This document shows positions 34,108-41,062 of a DNA stretch of 42,536 nucleotides, piece after piece (the stretch's first letter is position 1; each line of letters opens with the position of its first letter). Source of the DNA: a virus; IMG/VR virus record IMGVR_UViG_3300025853_000191, positions 1 to 42,536 of that record; one strand, written 5' to 3'. The translations under genes and the position numbers were made by a program. The notes under the pieces were generated by a model, which was given only the letters and a program-made list of their open reading frames with translations, did not search any database and was not told the origin of the DNA.

Positions 34108-34761
34108 TCATTCCTCCTCATCGTAAAGGTATTCCTTGCCACCTGCGGTTCGATACATCTCTTCGATGTAATACATGTAGTCACCACCGTCGTGTAATTC
34201 TTCACGCCATTGTTCACCAGTATCTTCGTCAGTGTATGTGTAGTGAATGACTGTATCTTCTCGTTGCATAATCTTGATGAACCAACCCATGCTTTCGGTG
34301 CGAGATACAACCTCGTCTTTGAGTCTACCGAGTTCAACATAGTGTTGGTTGGCATAGGTCTTGGTACCGATGTTAGAGTCAAGTAGTTCTCTTAGTTTCT
34401 TGTGCGCTTTCATGCAATCAACGACGAGTTGCTTGGTTGCTACATCCTTGAACTTGAACAGTCCGTGTAGTCCGTTCTCCTCATTGACAAACTCCGCCTC
34501 GAAGAATAAGTCTGCGAGTTCAATAGGTATTCCGTAGGCTGCGAACTGTGACATCAACATAGTGTTGTTGTGGTAGTCTTTGTTCTTGTACCAGTGAGAG
34601 TCAGTACCTTGATTGACATCAGTGTACTCCCAAAGGTTTCCTGAGTAGACACCCATGATGAGCATGTTGCCCTCACTTCTTCCTCCCTCTTGTCCGAGAA
34701 ACCTAATCTCGCTATCTTCTTCTTGCTCGCTTGTGTTATTCTTTTCTTGTTCTTGTTTCAT
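34108..34761 (-). CDS. Unknown 217-residue protein
   Basis: Acidic/polar N-terminal 30 residues, then a mixed fold with two Trp-containing strands (GWFIKIMQREDTVIHYTYTD). No motif recognised. TAAGGAGGAATAAAT precedes ATG 34761. Confidence 0.6.
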   Translation of the reverse strand: MKQEQEKNNTSEQEEDSEIRFLGQEGGRSEGNMLIMGVYSGNLWEYTDVNQGTDSHWYKNKDYHNNTMLMSQFAAYGIPIELADLFFEAEFVNEENGLHGLFKFKDVATKQLVVDCMKAHKKLRELLDSNIGTKTYANQHYVELGRLKDEVVSRTESMGWFIKIMQREDTVIHYTYTDEDTGEQWREELHDGGDYMYYIEEMYRTAGGKEYLYDEEE

Positions 34762-34773
34762 ATTTATTCCTCC

Positions 34774-35052
34774 TTATCTTACCTCGTAGATGACTTCACC
34801 GTATTCGTTTTCCCAACACATGATGTCGTCAATTACATCGTAACTTATCGTTTCGTATTCAAACATCAATGCTAGGTGATTGATACAAGTGATTACATCA
34901 AACGAATTCATGTTCCATGCGTTACAGAACATGACAATGTTTTCTGCTAATTTGTAGGGGTGTGCATACATATCTGCAACACCTCTAAACACTAGTTCTC
35001 CTATCATGAGTTTTTGTTTCGGTGTTAATTCATAATCCGTATTCATATTCAT
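34774..35052 (-). CDS. First gene of the leftward block; unknown 92-residue protein
   Basis: MNMNTDYELTPKQKLMIGEL..., helical with alternating hydrophobic segments (VADMYAHPYKLAENIVMFCN). It lies about 50 bases downstream of promoter family B (35100-35125), so it should be among the earliest expressed. Function unknown. Confidence 0.58.
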   Translation of the reverse strand: MNMNTDYELTPKQKLMIGELVFRGVADMYAHPYKLAENIVMFCNAWNMNSFDVITCINHLALMFEYETISYDVIDDIMCWENEYGEVIYEVR

Positions 35053-35099
35053 GTTTATTCTTCCTGTTTTTTCTGGGTTAGCAAACCAAGGTGAAGCAA

Positions 35100-35125
35100 C
35101 ACTTCTTTATCCCTTTATAAAGGAA
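35100..35125 (-). promoter_or_regulatory. Leftward TATA promoter, family B copy 1 (head of the block)
   Basis: A 26-base block with the palindromic core CCTTTATAAAGG, identical to that at 37093-37118. On the minus strand it reads TTTATAAAGGGATAAAGAAG. It directs the leftward genes from 35052 down; being palindromic it might also fire to the right. Confidence 0.72.
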
Positions 35126-35156
35126 GCCTAGAGAAAGGGCTACTGAGCCTTTGTTC

Positions 35157-35313
35157 ACTTTGTTCGATAGATATTCTAGTCACAATACAATAGGTAGTTT
35201 GTATAGTATATTCATAGTAGTCTAAATTATAATAATATAAATATAGAGATACTACTATACACAATACTAATGCTTTGGTTTGTATTCTGACTAGAGTATA
35301 CATCGAACAGATT
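35157..35313. other. Candidate replication origin: AT-rich core between inverted arms
   Basis: Arms 35157-35189 and 35281-35313 are inverted repeats matching at 27 of 33 positions. The 91-base core is mostly A/T and holds inner inverted pieces: ATAGTAGT (35214-35221) with ACTACTAT (35251-35258), and TAGTTTGTATAGT (35195-35207) with a near partner at 35254-35269. A long AT-rich cruciform beside the start of the replication block is what an origin often looks like. A transcription element with TATA boxes is the main alternative. Confidence 0.4.
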
Positions 35314-35339
35314 GTACAAAGCCGTAGTGCCACGGTTTG

Positions 35340-36215
35340 TATGGAAGGGAGAGCCCAACTGACATGATATTGAGCATCATGCTCACCCCCACATTACCTC
35401 AATGCAGGTATGGGTATTCGTCGGACTCCCCCTGTGAATGTCAATCATGGGCGTGGCAAGGAGTTGCACCCTGCTCTTTCCCTAAAGTGATGCACCACTT
35501 TAGGGTTGTGTCATGTAGAGAGAACCGGCTTCTCTAATCTATCGCCATGATATGTTCAGCATCACTGCTGAATTAGTTATACTATTGCGTATAACTATTG
35601 CCGGAAACGCATTGCTGCGTAAGAATCCCTTAGATGTAAAGGATTGGTGAATAGGATATGGAAAGGTCTTGGGTAGTGGGTGGGGAGGTCTGGTTGCATG
35701 GCTCGCTGTGGCGTAGGTGCAGATTTTCTGGAAAGAAAATAAGGAAGCAACCCACATGGTGGAGTGGGCAAGGTGAGGTTACATCACAATGGATTAGGTT
35801 GCGACCCTTAGCCTTATTAGCGGCACCAAAGTGATTTTGCACCTTGCCCACTCCGTGAGTGGGTGGGAGAGTTCGACACGAAGTAGTGGACATCCCGGCT
35901 GTCCCCGCCATGTGAGGTCTTTTGGTCGAACTCTCCCGTGAGTGGGTGGGATGGGGCAGGCGAAACGCGAAAAAGCCTGCCCCACCCCTGATGATATATG
36001 ATGAGTGGGTGGCAGGTAAGGACTCCCATGTTTAGTTAGAGTTGGCCACATACTGGCACACTTGGATGCTCTAACCACGCTCACACATGTTAAACAGAAG
36101 TGCTTTGCAGTGCCTTACCCACCATGAATGGGAAGTCACGGAGTGAGGTTGTTTTTGCCTGTCTCATAAGAAGTCGCTCTCGACTGTATGAGTTTCACTC
36201 ACTCCGTGATGTGAT
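35340..36215. ncRNA. Candidate large structured non-coding RNA region
   Basis: No plausible gene fits this stretch, but it is full of strong hairpins: 35371-35385, 35480-35505 (10 bp), 35519-35535, 35555-35572, 35575-35596, 35624-35645, 35723-35740 (7 bp closing a GGAA tetraloop), 35761-35775 with 35840-35854 (15 bp), 35865-35876 with 35926-35937 (12 bp), 35888-35904, 35952-35984 (10 bp), and a three-level nested stem at 36136-36209. The GGAA loop suggests the plus strand, but strand and ends are uncertain. Parts are clearly more G/C-rich than the surroundings, as structured RNAs in AT-rich genomes often are. Confidence 0.45.
35675..36012. repeat. GTGAGTGGGTGG direct repeats
   Basis: Copies at 35855-35867, 35938-35950 (identical 13-mers), shorter ones at 35675-35684 and 36002-36012, and another at 37228-37238. 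Some lie immediately at the ends of stems, so they may be stem-joining segments of an RNA or protein-binding sites. Confidence 0.5.
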
Positions 36216-36270
36216 GTTGTACCGCACATATTTTCCTACCCAGTGCGGTTTGGGTACGGTTGGGGGTTAC

Positions 36271-36993
36271 TCAAGAAAAGTTCTTGTCGTATTCGGAGTA
36301 GTCTCCGTCAGCCTTGTACACGGTCACGAAATCAACCGCTTCCAGTTTCATACTGGCTTTGTTAGGTTGTTCCCACCAGTCAGAACCGTAGGTCATGTTA
36401 CAGTATTTGTTGATTGCTTTCTTAGCGTTAGGTAGTGGGTCAGAAGTTTCCCAGCCAATGATGCGGTCTTTCTTCTGTCTGTTGTTTTCTCTACCCATGA
36501 TAGGCTTTCTGACTACAAGCGCAGTACCCGTCTTGAGTGCAAGGTTCAATTCAGCGTTGTTCTTAGCCGTCTTGATAGCCGATTTCTCAGCCCTTCGAAC
36601 AGTCGCTAGACAATGGAACAGCGCATTGACTCTAGTACCTGCATTGTGACCTCTAGTAATCGGGTGACTCAAATCTAGCATGTTCTTCAATCCCGCAAGG
36701 TTAGGTGTACCTGTAGGGAATCCTTTGACTACGCTTATCGGTCTACCATGCTCTAGCACTCTAGCATGAGAAGTTTGTAGCCCACGGATAATCTCATCAC
36801 GGGTAAATGTGTTCATGGTATTCTCTTTGCCATATCCTACGGTAAATTCAATCTTGCCCTCGGCCAGAAATTCATTACGCTTGATAGGTAAGTCAAGTGA
36901 CTTACTCCTACCTCGTAAGAAGCCCACTAGAGTAGGGCGTACTTGTTCTTCTTCCATTTGCATTGCATAACTAGGTGTGTTATTATTGTTCAT
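36271..36993 (-). CDS. Unknown 240-residue protein with its own promoter
   Basis: Stands alone between two non-coding regions. Acidic N-terminus, a basic middle (RRAEKSAIKTAKNN; NRQKKDRIIGWE) and an aromatic acidic C-terminus. No family recognised. GAGGAATGAAAT precedes ATG 36993; promoter family B lies about 100 bases upstream. Its place between the iterons and the candidate origin suggests a regulator or initiator, but there is no motif to prove it. Confidence 0.62.
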   Translation of the reverse strand: MNNNNTPSYAMQMEEEQVRPTLVGFLRGRSKSLDLPIKRNEFLAEGKIEFTVGYGKENTMNTFTRDEIIRGLQTSHARVLEHGRPISVVKGFPTGTPNLAGLKNMLDLSHPITRGHNAGTRVNALFHCLATVRRAEKSAIKTAKNNAELNLALKTGTALVVRKPIMGRENNRQKKDRIIGWETSDPLPNAKKAINKYCNMTYGSDWWEQPNKASMKLEAVDFVTVYKADGDYSEYDKNFS

Positions 36994-37092
36994 ATTTCAT
37001 TCCTCTTGTAGCGCACCATGCCACACTCCCCATACCACACCACTCCACAGTGGGAGAGGGGGAGGGGGGAGTAGCAAAGTTTGCTGGGAAAT

Positions 37093-37118
37093 CACTTCTT
37101 TATCCCTTTATAAAGGAA
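37093..37118 (-). promoter_or_regulatory. Leftward TATA promoter, family B copy 2
   Basis: Identical in 26 bases to 35100-35125, core CCTTTATAAAGG. Upstream of the lone gene at 36271-36993, with a leader of about 90 bases. Confidence 0.7.
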
Positions 37119-37164
37119 CTCTCTATTCGGTGGACTGAGAGCCATCGGAATAAACATCGTGTAT

Positions 37165-37188
37165 AGTTTAGACGATGGGTTTAGACGA
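37165..37188. repeat. Iteron pair AGTTTAGACGA (outlying)
   Basis: Copies at 37165-37175 and 37178-37188, starts 13 bases apart, matching the main cluster at 37461-37572. Confidence 0.6.
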
Positions 37189-37460
37189 ATGCGTAAGAAG
37201 ATGAATGTATGTACAGTTCCACCCATATGAGTGGGTGAGTGCGTAGCACACCCCACCGACCACAGACAACCACGCACCACACACCCAGACAGACACAGCC
37301 GGGCGGCTCACATTGGTGCGGGTATTACACACGGCTCGCTCACATTCGTATGCGTACGCCTATGGCTTTCAATTCTCAGGCGAATGCCTAGCGTCATGTA
37401 CGCCCGCCCCTCATGTACGACAGGCGTACGCCTCACATGCGACCCGTACCTGTGGCTTCT

Positions 37461-37572
37461 AGTTTAGATGGCTAGTTTAGACAGCCCAGTACCCCGGTCT
37501 ATAGAACAGGGCACGGCAGTTTAGACGGCCAGTTTAGACGGAGGAATGCAGTTTAGATGGCAGTTTAGACTT
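37461..37572. repeat. Iteron cluster AGTTTAGAYGG
   Basis: Six copies start at 37461, 37474, 37518, 37531, 37550 and 37562, forming three pairs 12-13 bases apart (about one helical turn plus). Such paired iterons normally bind a replication initiator or a master regulator. Confidence 0.65.
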
Positions 37573-37674
37573 CTTTAACCACACACGGCGCTCCGAAAAA
37601 AAAATTTTCAGAAAACTTTTTGGTATACCTAAATTGGCGATAACCTTTTCTTTAGTTGACCCTTCGGTTTACTC

Positions 37675-37851
37675 ATGAGTGCCATCAATGATGCATGGAC
37701 TGTCCTCAAAAATTACCGAGGGCCAGAAGATAGTCCACGGATGGCTAGTATGACGAGTCAAGAGATGGCGGGATACATAGCCGAAATTCAACAACTCAAA
37801 GAAGAGAATGCAATGTTGCGAGCGCAGTTAGAAAGTTTACAACAGCAATGA
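37675..37851 (+). CDS. Small leucine-zipper protein with AW-x-LLK-type N-terminus
   Basis: 58 residues: MSAINDAWTVLKN, then a C-terminal heptad helix (IQQLKEENAMLRAQLESLQQ). The N-terminus is the most diverged copy of the tag shared with the four genes below. The heptads predict oligomerisation. First gene of the rightward module after the divergence; no clear ribosome site. Confidence 0.62.
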   Translation: MSAINDAWTVLKNYRGPEDSPRMASMTSQEMAGYIAEIQQLKEENAMLRAQLESLQQQ

Positions 37852-37902
37852 ACTTTTTGGTTGACCGCTGGCTTTTTACCCCCAGCCCCTATCGGATAGT
37901 AC

Positions 37903-38439
37903 ATGGGCGCATTCGACAGGGCTTGGGCTTTGCTCAAAGGTCAGTATATGCACCCTAGCGTAATGGGCCACTTTGCTCGTGGCTCAATGGTTCGGGAAGC
38001 AGATGACAGTAATGAATATGCTTTTGATGACTTTGGCGACCCTGCCAACGCACCAACAATGTTTTCAGGGACACCAGCAGACCTTAAACACAGGCAGCAA
38101 CAAAAGATTGCTGAAAAGTCTCATTTTGAAAATGCTGCTGAAATGAGAGAGGCAGGTTTTAGACCAAGAGTAAGAGAACAAGCCATGTCTATACCTCAAG
38201 AAGAAGTTGAGGCGTTTATTCAAAACAGATTGGTAAATCCTCCAGTAATACCGGCTAAGTTCCATCCTTCGGCATATCCCGGCGAAAGGGCTTTGTCTGA
38301 CTCAATGCTTGACGGACCTGACGAAATCAATCTTAAGAGATTAATTGCTGCAAAGCAAGGAGGACATTATGATGATGGGCCTGAGTTCGGTTTGAGTGAA
38401 CCTACGGACAGACGAGATTTATTCCAACCTGACCAATAA
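37903..38439 (+). CDS. Tagged protein: AW-x-LLK N-terminus, otherwise unknown
   Basis: 178 residues, starts MGAFDRAWALLKGQ. The rest is hydrophilic and looks disordered (Gln/Glu/Pro-rich; YPGERALSDSMLDGPDE). No ribosome site before ATG 37903. A TTGACC element 42 bases upstream resembles one before 37675. Proposed virion-associated from position and tag. Confidence 0.6.
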   Translation: MGAFDRAWALLKGQYMHPSVMGHFARGSMVREADDSNEYAFDDFGDPANAPTMFSGTPADLKHRQQQKIAEKSHFENAAEMREAGFRPRVREQAMSIPQEEVEAFIQNRLVNPPVIPAKFHPSAYPGERALSDSMLDGPDEINLKRLIAAKQGGHYDDGPEFGLSEPTDRRDLFQPDQ

Positions 38440-38470
38440 GTTTAATTTCTACACTGCTCTGGTCTCCGAC

Positions 38471-38653
38471 ATGAGTATGTTTGAATTTTTATTAACCAGA
38501 TTGGTCGGATTATTTGCATTTGGTATTATCTTTGGATTTACATGGGCTTGGTTCGCCCTCGTTGAAGAAAAAGACCCCGGTTTAGTTATCTTTGAAGACG
38601 AAGCCGAACTGCAAGAAATGTGTATCGGTGGCCTTCGGAGAGTGAAGGAATGA
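38471..38653 (+). CDS. Small membrane protein
   Basis: 60 residues, one transmembrane helix (LVGLFAFGIIFGFTWAWFAL) near the N-terminus and an acidic cytoplasmic-like tail. ATG 38471 is chosen; ATG 38396 would extend it into the preceding gene. Its stop overlaps the lyase ATG, so the two may be co-translated. Could be holin-like or a membrane anchor; unproven. Confidence 0.6.
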   Translation: MSMFEFLLTRLVGLFAFGIIFGFTWAWFALVEEKDPGLVIFEDEAELQEMCIGGLRRVKE

Positions 38654-39477
38654 AGGTAACCGTCTATGAGGTCGGCCCTCGTGACGGTTTACAATATCTT
38701 GAGCATATCATCGACACAGACGACAAAAAGAATCTCATTAACGCACTCTATAGAGCAGGGATAGAGAATATCGAAGAGGTAAGTTTTGCTCATCCTAAGC
38801 GTTTGCCTCAAATGGCTGATGCTGAAAAGACATTTACTGGTTTTGGTGCTGGACTTGTGATGAACAAGCGGGGTTATGACAGGGCAGTAAAGGCGGGTGT
38901 GGAGAAGATAAACATCGTTTTCAGCCCTTGTGAGACTTTCAATGTCAACAATATGGGTAAGACACGGCAAGAAATTGTTTTGATGTACAAGACTTTCATG
39001 GACAAGGTGCCCAAAGAAAATGTCAGAGTTTACATCAGTATGGCTTTTGGTAGTCCTCATAGTGGTATTGTGAAGCCACAAACTATGCTTTCTTGTCTTA
39101 GGGATGCCAAGATGTTTGGTAATACTGTCGTGCTTTCTGACACTGTTGGTGTAGCGAGTCATCAAGAGATTGCGCTTTGGGCTGAGATGGCGCTCGACGA
39201 AGGTCTTGTACCAGCCCTTCATTTACATCACAAAGGTGACGAATCCAGAGCAGTGTCATTAGTAAAGAGTGGCTTACTTAACGGTATCAAGGAATTTGAC
39301 AGTAGTATCAACGGACTTGGCGGTTGCCCATTTGCTGAGGGCAGTGGGGCTAACTTGAGTACCCAGACCTTGGTGCGCCATCTAAACGCATGGGGTTTTG
39401 ATTGTGGTTTGCAGGAAGAAGACCTTGCTGACGCTGCTCGTATTGCTCGTGCGCTTACCAATGTTCTTTTATCCTAG
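38650..39477 (+). CDS. 3-hydroxy-3-methylglutaryl-CoA lyase-like enzyme (DRE-TIM metallolyase)
   Basis: 275 residues, a TIM-barrel lyase. GPRDGLQ (residues about 9-15) supplies the metal-binding Arg/Asp; EEVSFAHPKRLPQM, LSDTVGVA, the His-x-His pair in ALHLHHKGD, and the Cys loop GLGGCPFAEGSGAN match HMG-CoA lyase active-site positions. The expected reaction is HMG-CoA to acetyl-CoA and acetoacetate. The His-x-His-Asp of cellular enzymes reads His-x-His-His here. ATG 38650 overlaps the membrane gene stop. An unusual metabolic gene within a virion-type module. Confidence 0.85.
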   Translation: MKVTVYEVGPRDGLQYLEHIIDTDDKKNLINALYRAGIENIEEVSFAHPKRLPQMADAEKTFTGFGAGLVMNKRGYDRAVKAGVEKINIVFSPCETFNVNNMGKTRQEIVLMYKTFMDKVPKENVRVYISMAFGSPHSGIVKPQTMLSCLRDAKMFGNTVVLSDTVGVASHQEIALWAEMALDEGLVPALHLHHKGDESRAVSLVKSGLLNGIKEFDSSINGLGGCPFAEGSGANLSTQTLVRHLNAWGFDCGLQEEDLADAARIARALTNVLLS

Positions 39478-39494
39478 TTTGCTCTAGCCCGACT

Positions 39495-40292
39495 ATGGCG
39501 GGGCCATTTCAACAGTCTTGGTTAATTTTAAAAGAATTATCTCAAAGGGACTTACTAGAAGCCTCTCAATTCGGTATGCCGTCGAGAATGCAACGCTTCC
39601 CAGCAGAGCATCCGTTAAATCCAGACTTAGTTCAAGGAGTGAGTGGTATCAACTATCCTCAGTCAAGAGGCGGGCAAGGTATGTCGGATACTATTCAAGA
39701 ATATAATGAAGCAGTGTTTCCCGAACAAGAGGCTTATGAACGACAGATAAACACCCCCACTCCTCTTTCATCTTCTACGCCAGAAGAAATAGCATCTATG
39801 GCTTATGGGGAACAGGCTTTACAGGGTCGTTTACACGATGACATTATAGAAGAACGAAGAGCGCACAGTGATAGAGAAAGGGCTTATGAAAAACTAGTTC
39901 CAATGAACCCCGCTGAAACAGAAGAGGGTATCATAGAGGCTCAGAAATATCAACAAGATTTACAAAACGCAATCAGACAAAGAATGGGGACAGAAGGTAG
40001 GTTAGATAGAAGACAAGAAGCGCTCAGACAAGCGCAGATTCCAAGTTTACCTGATGACAGTATGGCTGACCCTCGTGAAATGAGTAGTTCTGCCGCAGAT
40101 GCTGCTATGGATTTCATAAGAGATAATCAGCGAACTTTGCCAGCAAGACCGCCTCAAAGCATTACTGATAGAGCCAGTCCAAACTTTCCCGGCAAAAACT
40201 TGCACAACCCGAACATGCCCAGAGACAGAGGCTATGCAGATTATCTCAAAACAGTTTTTGAGATGCGGAGAAAAGAAGCATTAGGTGAGTAA
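39495..40292 (+). CDS. Tagged protein: MAGPFQQSW-x-LKEL, unknown
   Basis: 265 residues. The N-terminal tag (FQQSWLILKELSQRDLLEAS) is the variant of AW-x-LLK. The remainder is disordered and Glu/Gln/Arg-rich with helices (RREEALRQAQ-like). Starts 17 bases after the lyase stop without a ribosome site. Scaffold- or internal-protein-like by composition. Confidence 0.6.
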   Translation: MAGPFQQSWLILKELSQRDLLEASQFGMPSRMQRFPAEHPLNPDLVQGVSGINYPQSRGGQGMSDTIQEYNEAVFPEQEAYERQINTPTPLSSSTPEEIASMAYGEQALQGRLHDDIIEERRAHSDRERAYEKLVPMNPAETEEGIIEAQKYQQDLQNAIRQRMGTEGRLDRRQEALRQAQIPSLPDDSMADPREMSSSAADAAMDFIRDNQRTLPARPPQSITDRASPNFPGKNLHNPNMPRDRGYADYLKTVFEMRRKEALGE

Positions 40293-40294
40293 TA

Positions 40295-41056
40295 ATGATA
40301 GCATTCGAGCAAGCATGGAACCTTTTGAAAGCCTTGGACACACAAGACTTGAGACAGGCTGCTCGAACTGGAGGCCTGCGTGAAACTCCTGAAAGGAAGC
40401 AGGCTTACAGGGATGTAGGTATGCCTTACAATGCGCCACCTATGCTACAAACAATCCGTGACGCTAGATTTGGCTTGGCAGACATAACACCTGCGTCGCA
40501 CACTGGTAGTCAAAGAGATGCAGAAAGGTTAATGGAAAGTCAGAAACCAAATTTTGCTTTTAAAGACCCAGCGCTTGATAGAACAAAGCCTTTGGGTACA
40601 AGACGGAGGTCTAAAGAGTATTTTGGCGGATGGAACAAAAAGGATGAAGGTATGGGTCAATTTTCTGAATTACACTACCCCGGACTTGACCAAGGTGATA
40701 TATTACATCCCGATATAATGACTGACCCAGAATTTGAACCACTGATGGAAGGTCCTACTGATGAACCATTTATGTTAGACGATGTACTTGAAGGTCAACC
40801 CGCACCTCCCACTCAAGAAATGCCTTCTTCTGAACCATTTGATATTGTTAACAGAAGAGTAGCAGCACGAGAAGAAGCGGCTCGAAGAGAAGCAGAATCA
40901 GAAAGGGCTAGACAGGAACTGGTCGCTCAGCGTCGTCAGGAAATGATGAGCAGAAAACAACCTACTCAACCTGTCACACCAGAAATAAGCCAGTCTGTAC
41001 AAAACGCTGCTATGCAAGCAATACTTGCACGACAAAAAGAATTAGGACTTAGGTGA
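40295..41056 (+). CDS. Tagged coiled-coil protein: MIAFEQAWNLLKA, unknown
   Basis: 253 residues. The N-terminal MIAFEQAWNLLKAL is followed by ...QDLRQAARTGG. C-terminal region is an Arg/Glu/Gln coiled coil (REEAARREAESERARQELVA). AGGTGAG precedes ATG 40295. The first 39 bases of the gene match the next gene's at 37 positions, pointing to recent duplication of the tag alone. Confidence 0.65.
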   Translation: MIAFEQAWNLLKALDTQDLRQAARTGGLRETPERKQAYRDVGMPYNAPPMLQTIRDARFGLADITPASHTGSQRDAERLMESQKPNFAFKDPALDRTKPLGTRRRSKEYFGGWNKKDEGMGQFSELHYPGLDQGDILHPDIMTDPEFEPLMEGPTDEPFMLDDVLEGQPAPPTQEMPSSEPFDIVNRRVAAREEAARREAESERARQELVAQRRQEMMSRKQPTQPVTPEISQSVQNAAMQAILARQKELGLR

Positions 41057-41062
41057 ACAACT

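Larger units (their letters stand above)
36994..37674. other. Non-coding divergence region
   Basis: Between leftward and rightward genes. It holds the family B promoter, AGTTTAGAYGG iterons, G-rich runs near 37050, a perfect 12-bp palindrome AGGCGTACGCCT (37422-37433) with a related GCGTACGCC at 37352-37360, and an A-tract near 37595-37605. No gene fits. Confidence 0.6.

Noticed and set aside
35795-35815. Possible tRNA T-arm (GGTTGCGACC)
   Set aside because: No matching acceptor, D or anticodon stems could be arranged around it.
35539-36084. Several 66-96 codon frames in the gene-free region
   Set aside because: They run through the stems, lack ribosome sites in the local style and have unnatural composition (Pro/His/Ser-rich).
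37459-37575. CRISPR-like array made of the AGTTTAGAYGG repeats
   Set aside because: Repeats are only 11 bases and the gaps between them are 2-33 bases, unlike a repeat-spacer array.
38689-39222. Long minus-strand frame opposite the lyase gene
   Set aside because: It is a shadow of the lyase, which has clear catalytic motifs; no ribosome site or family match on the minus strand.
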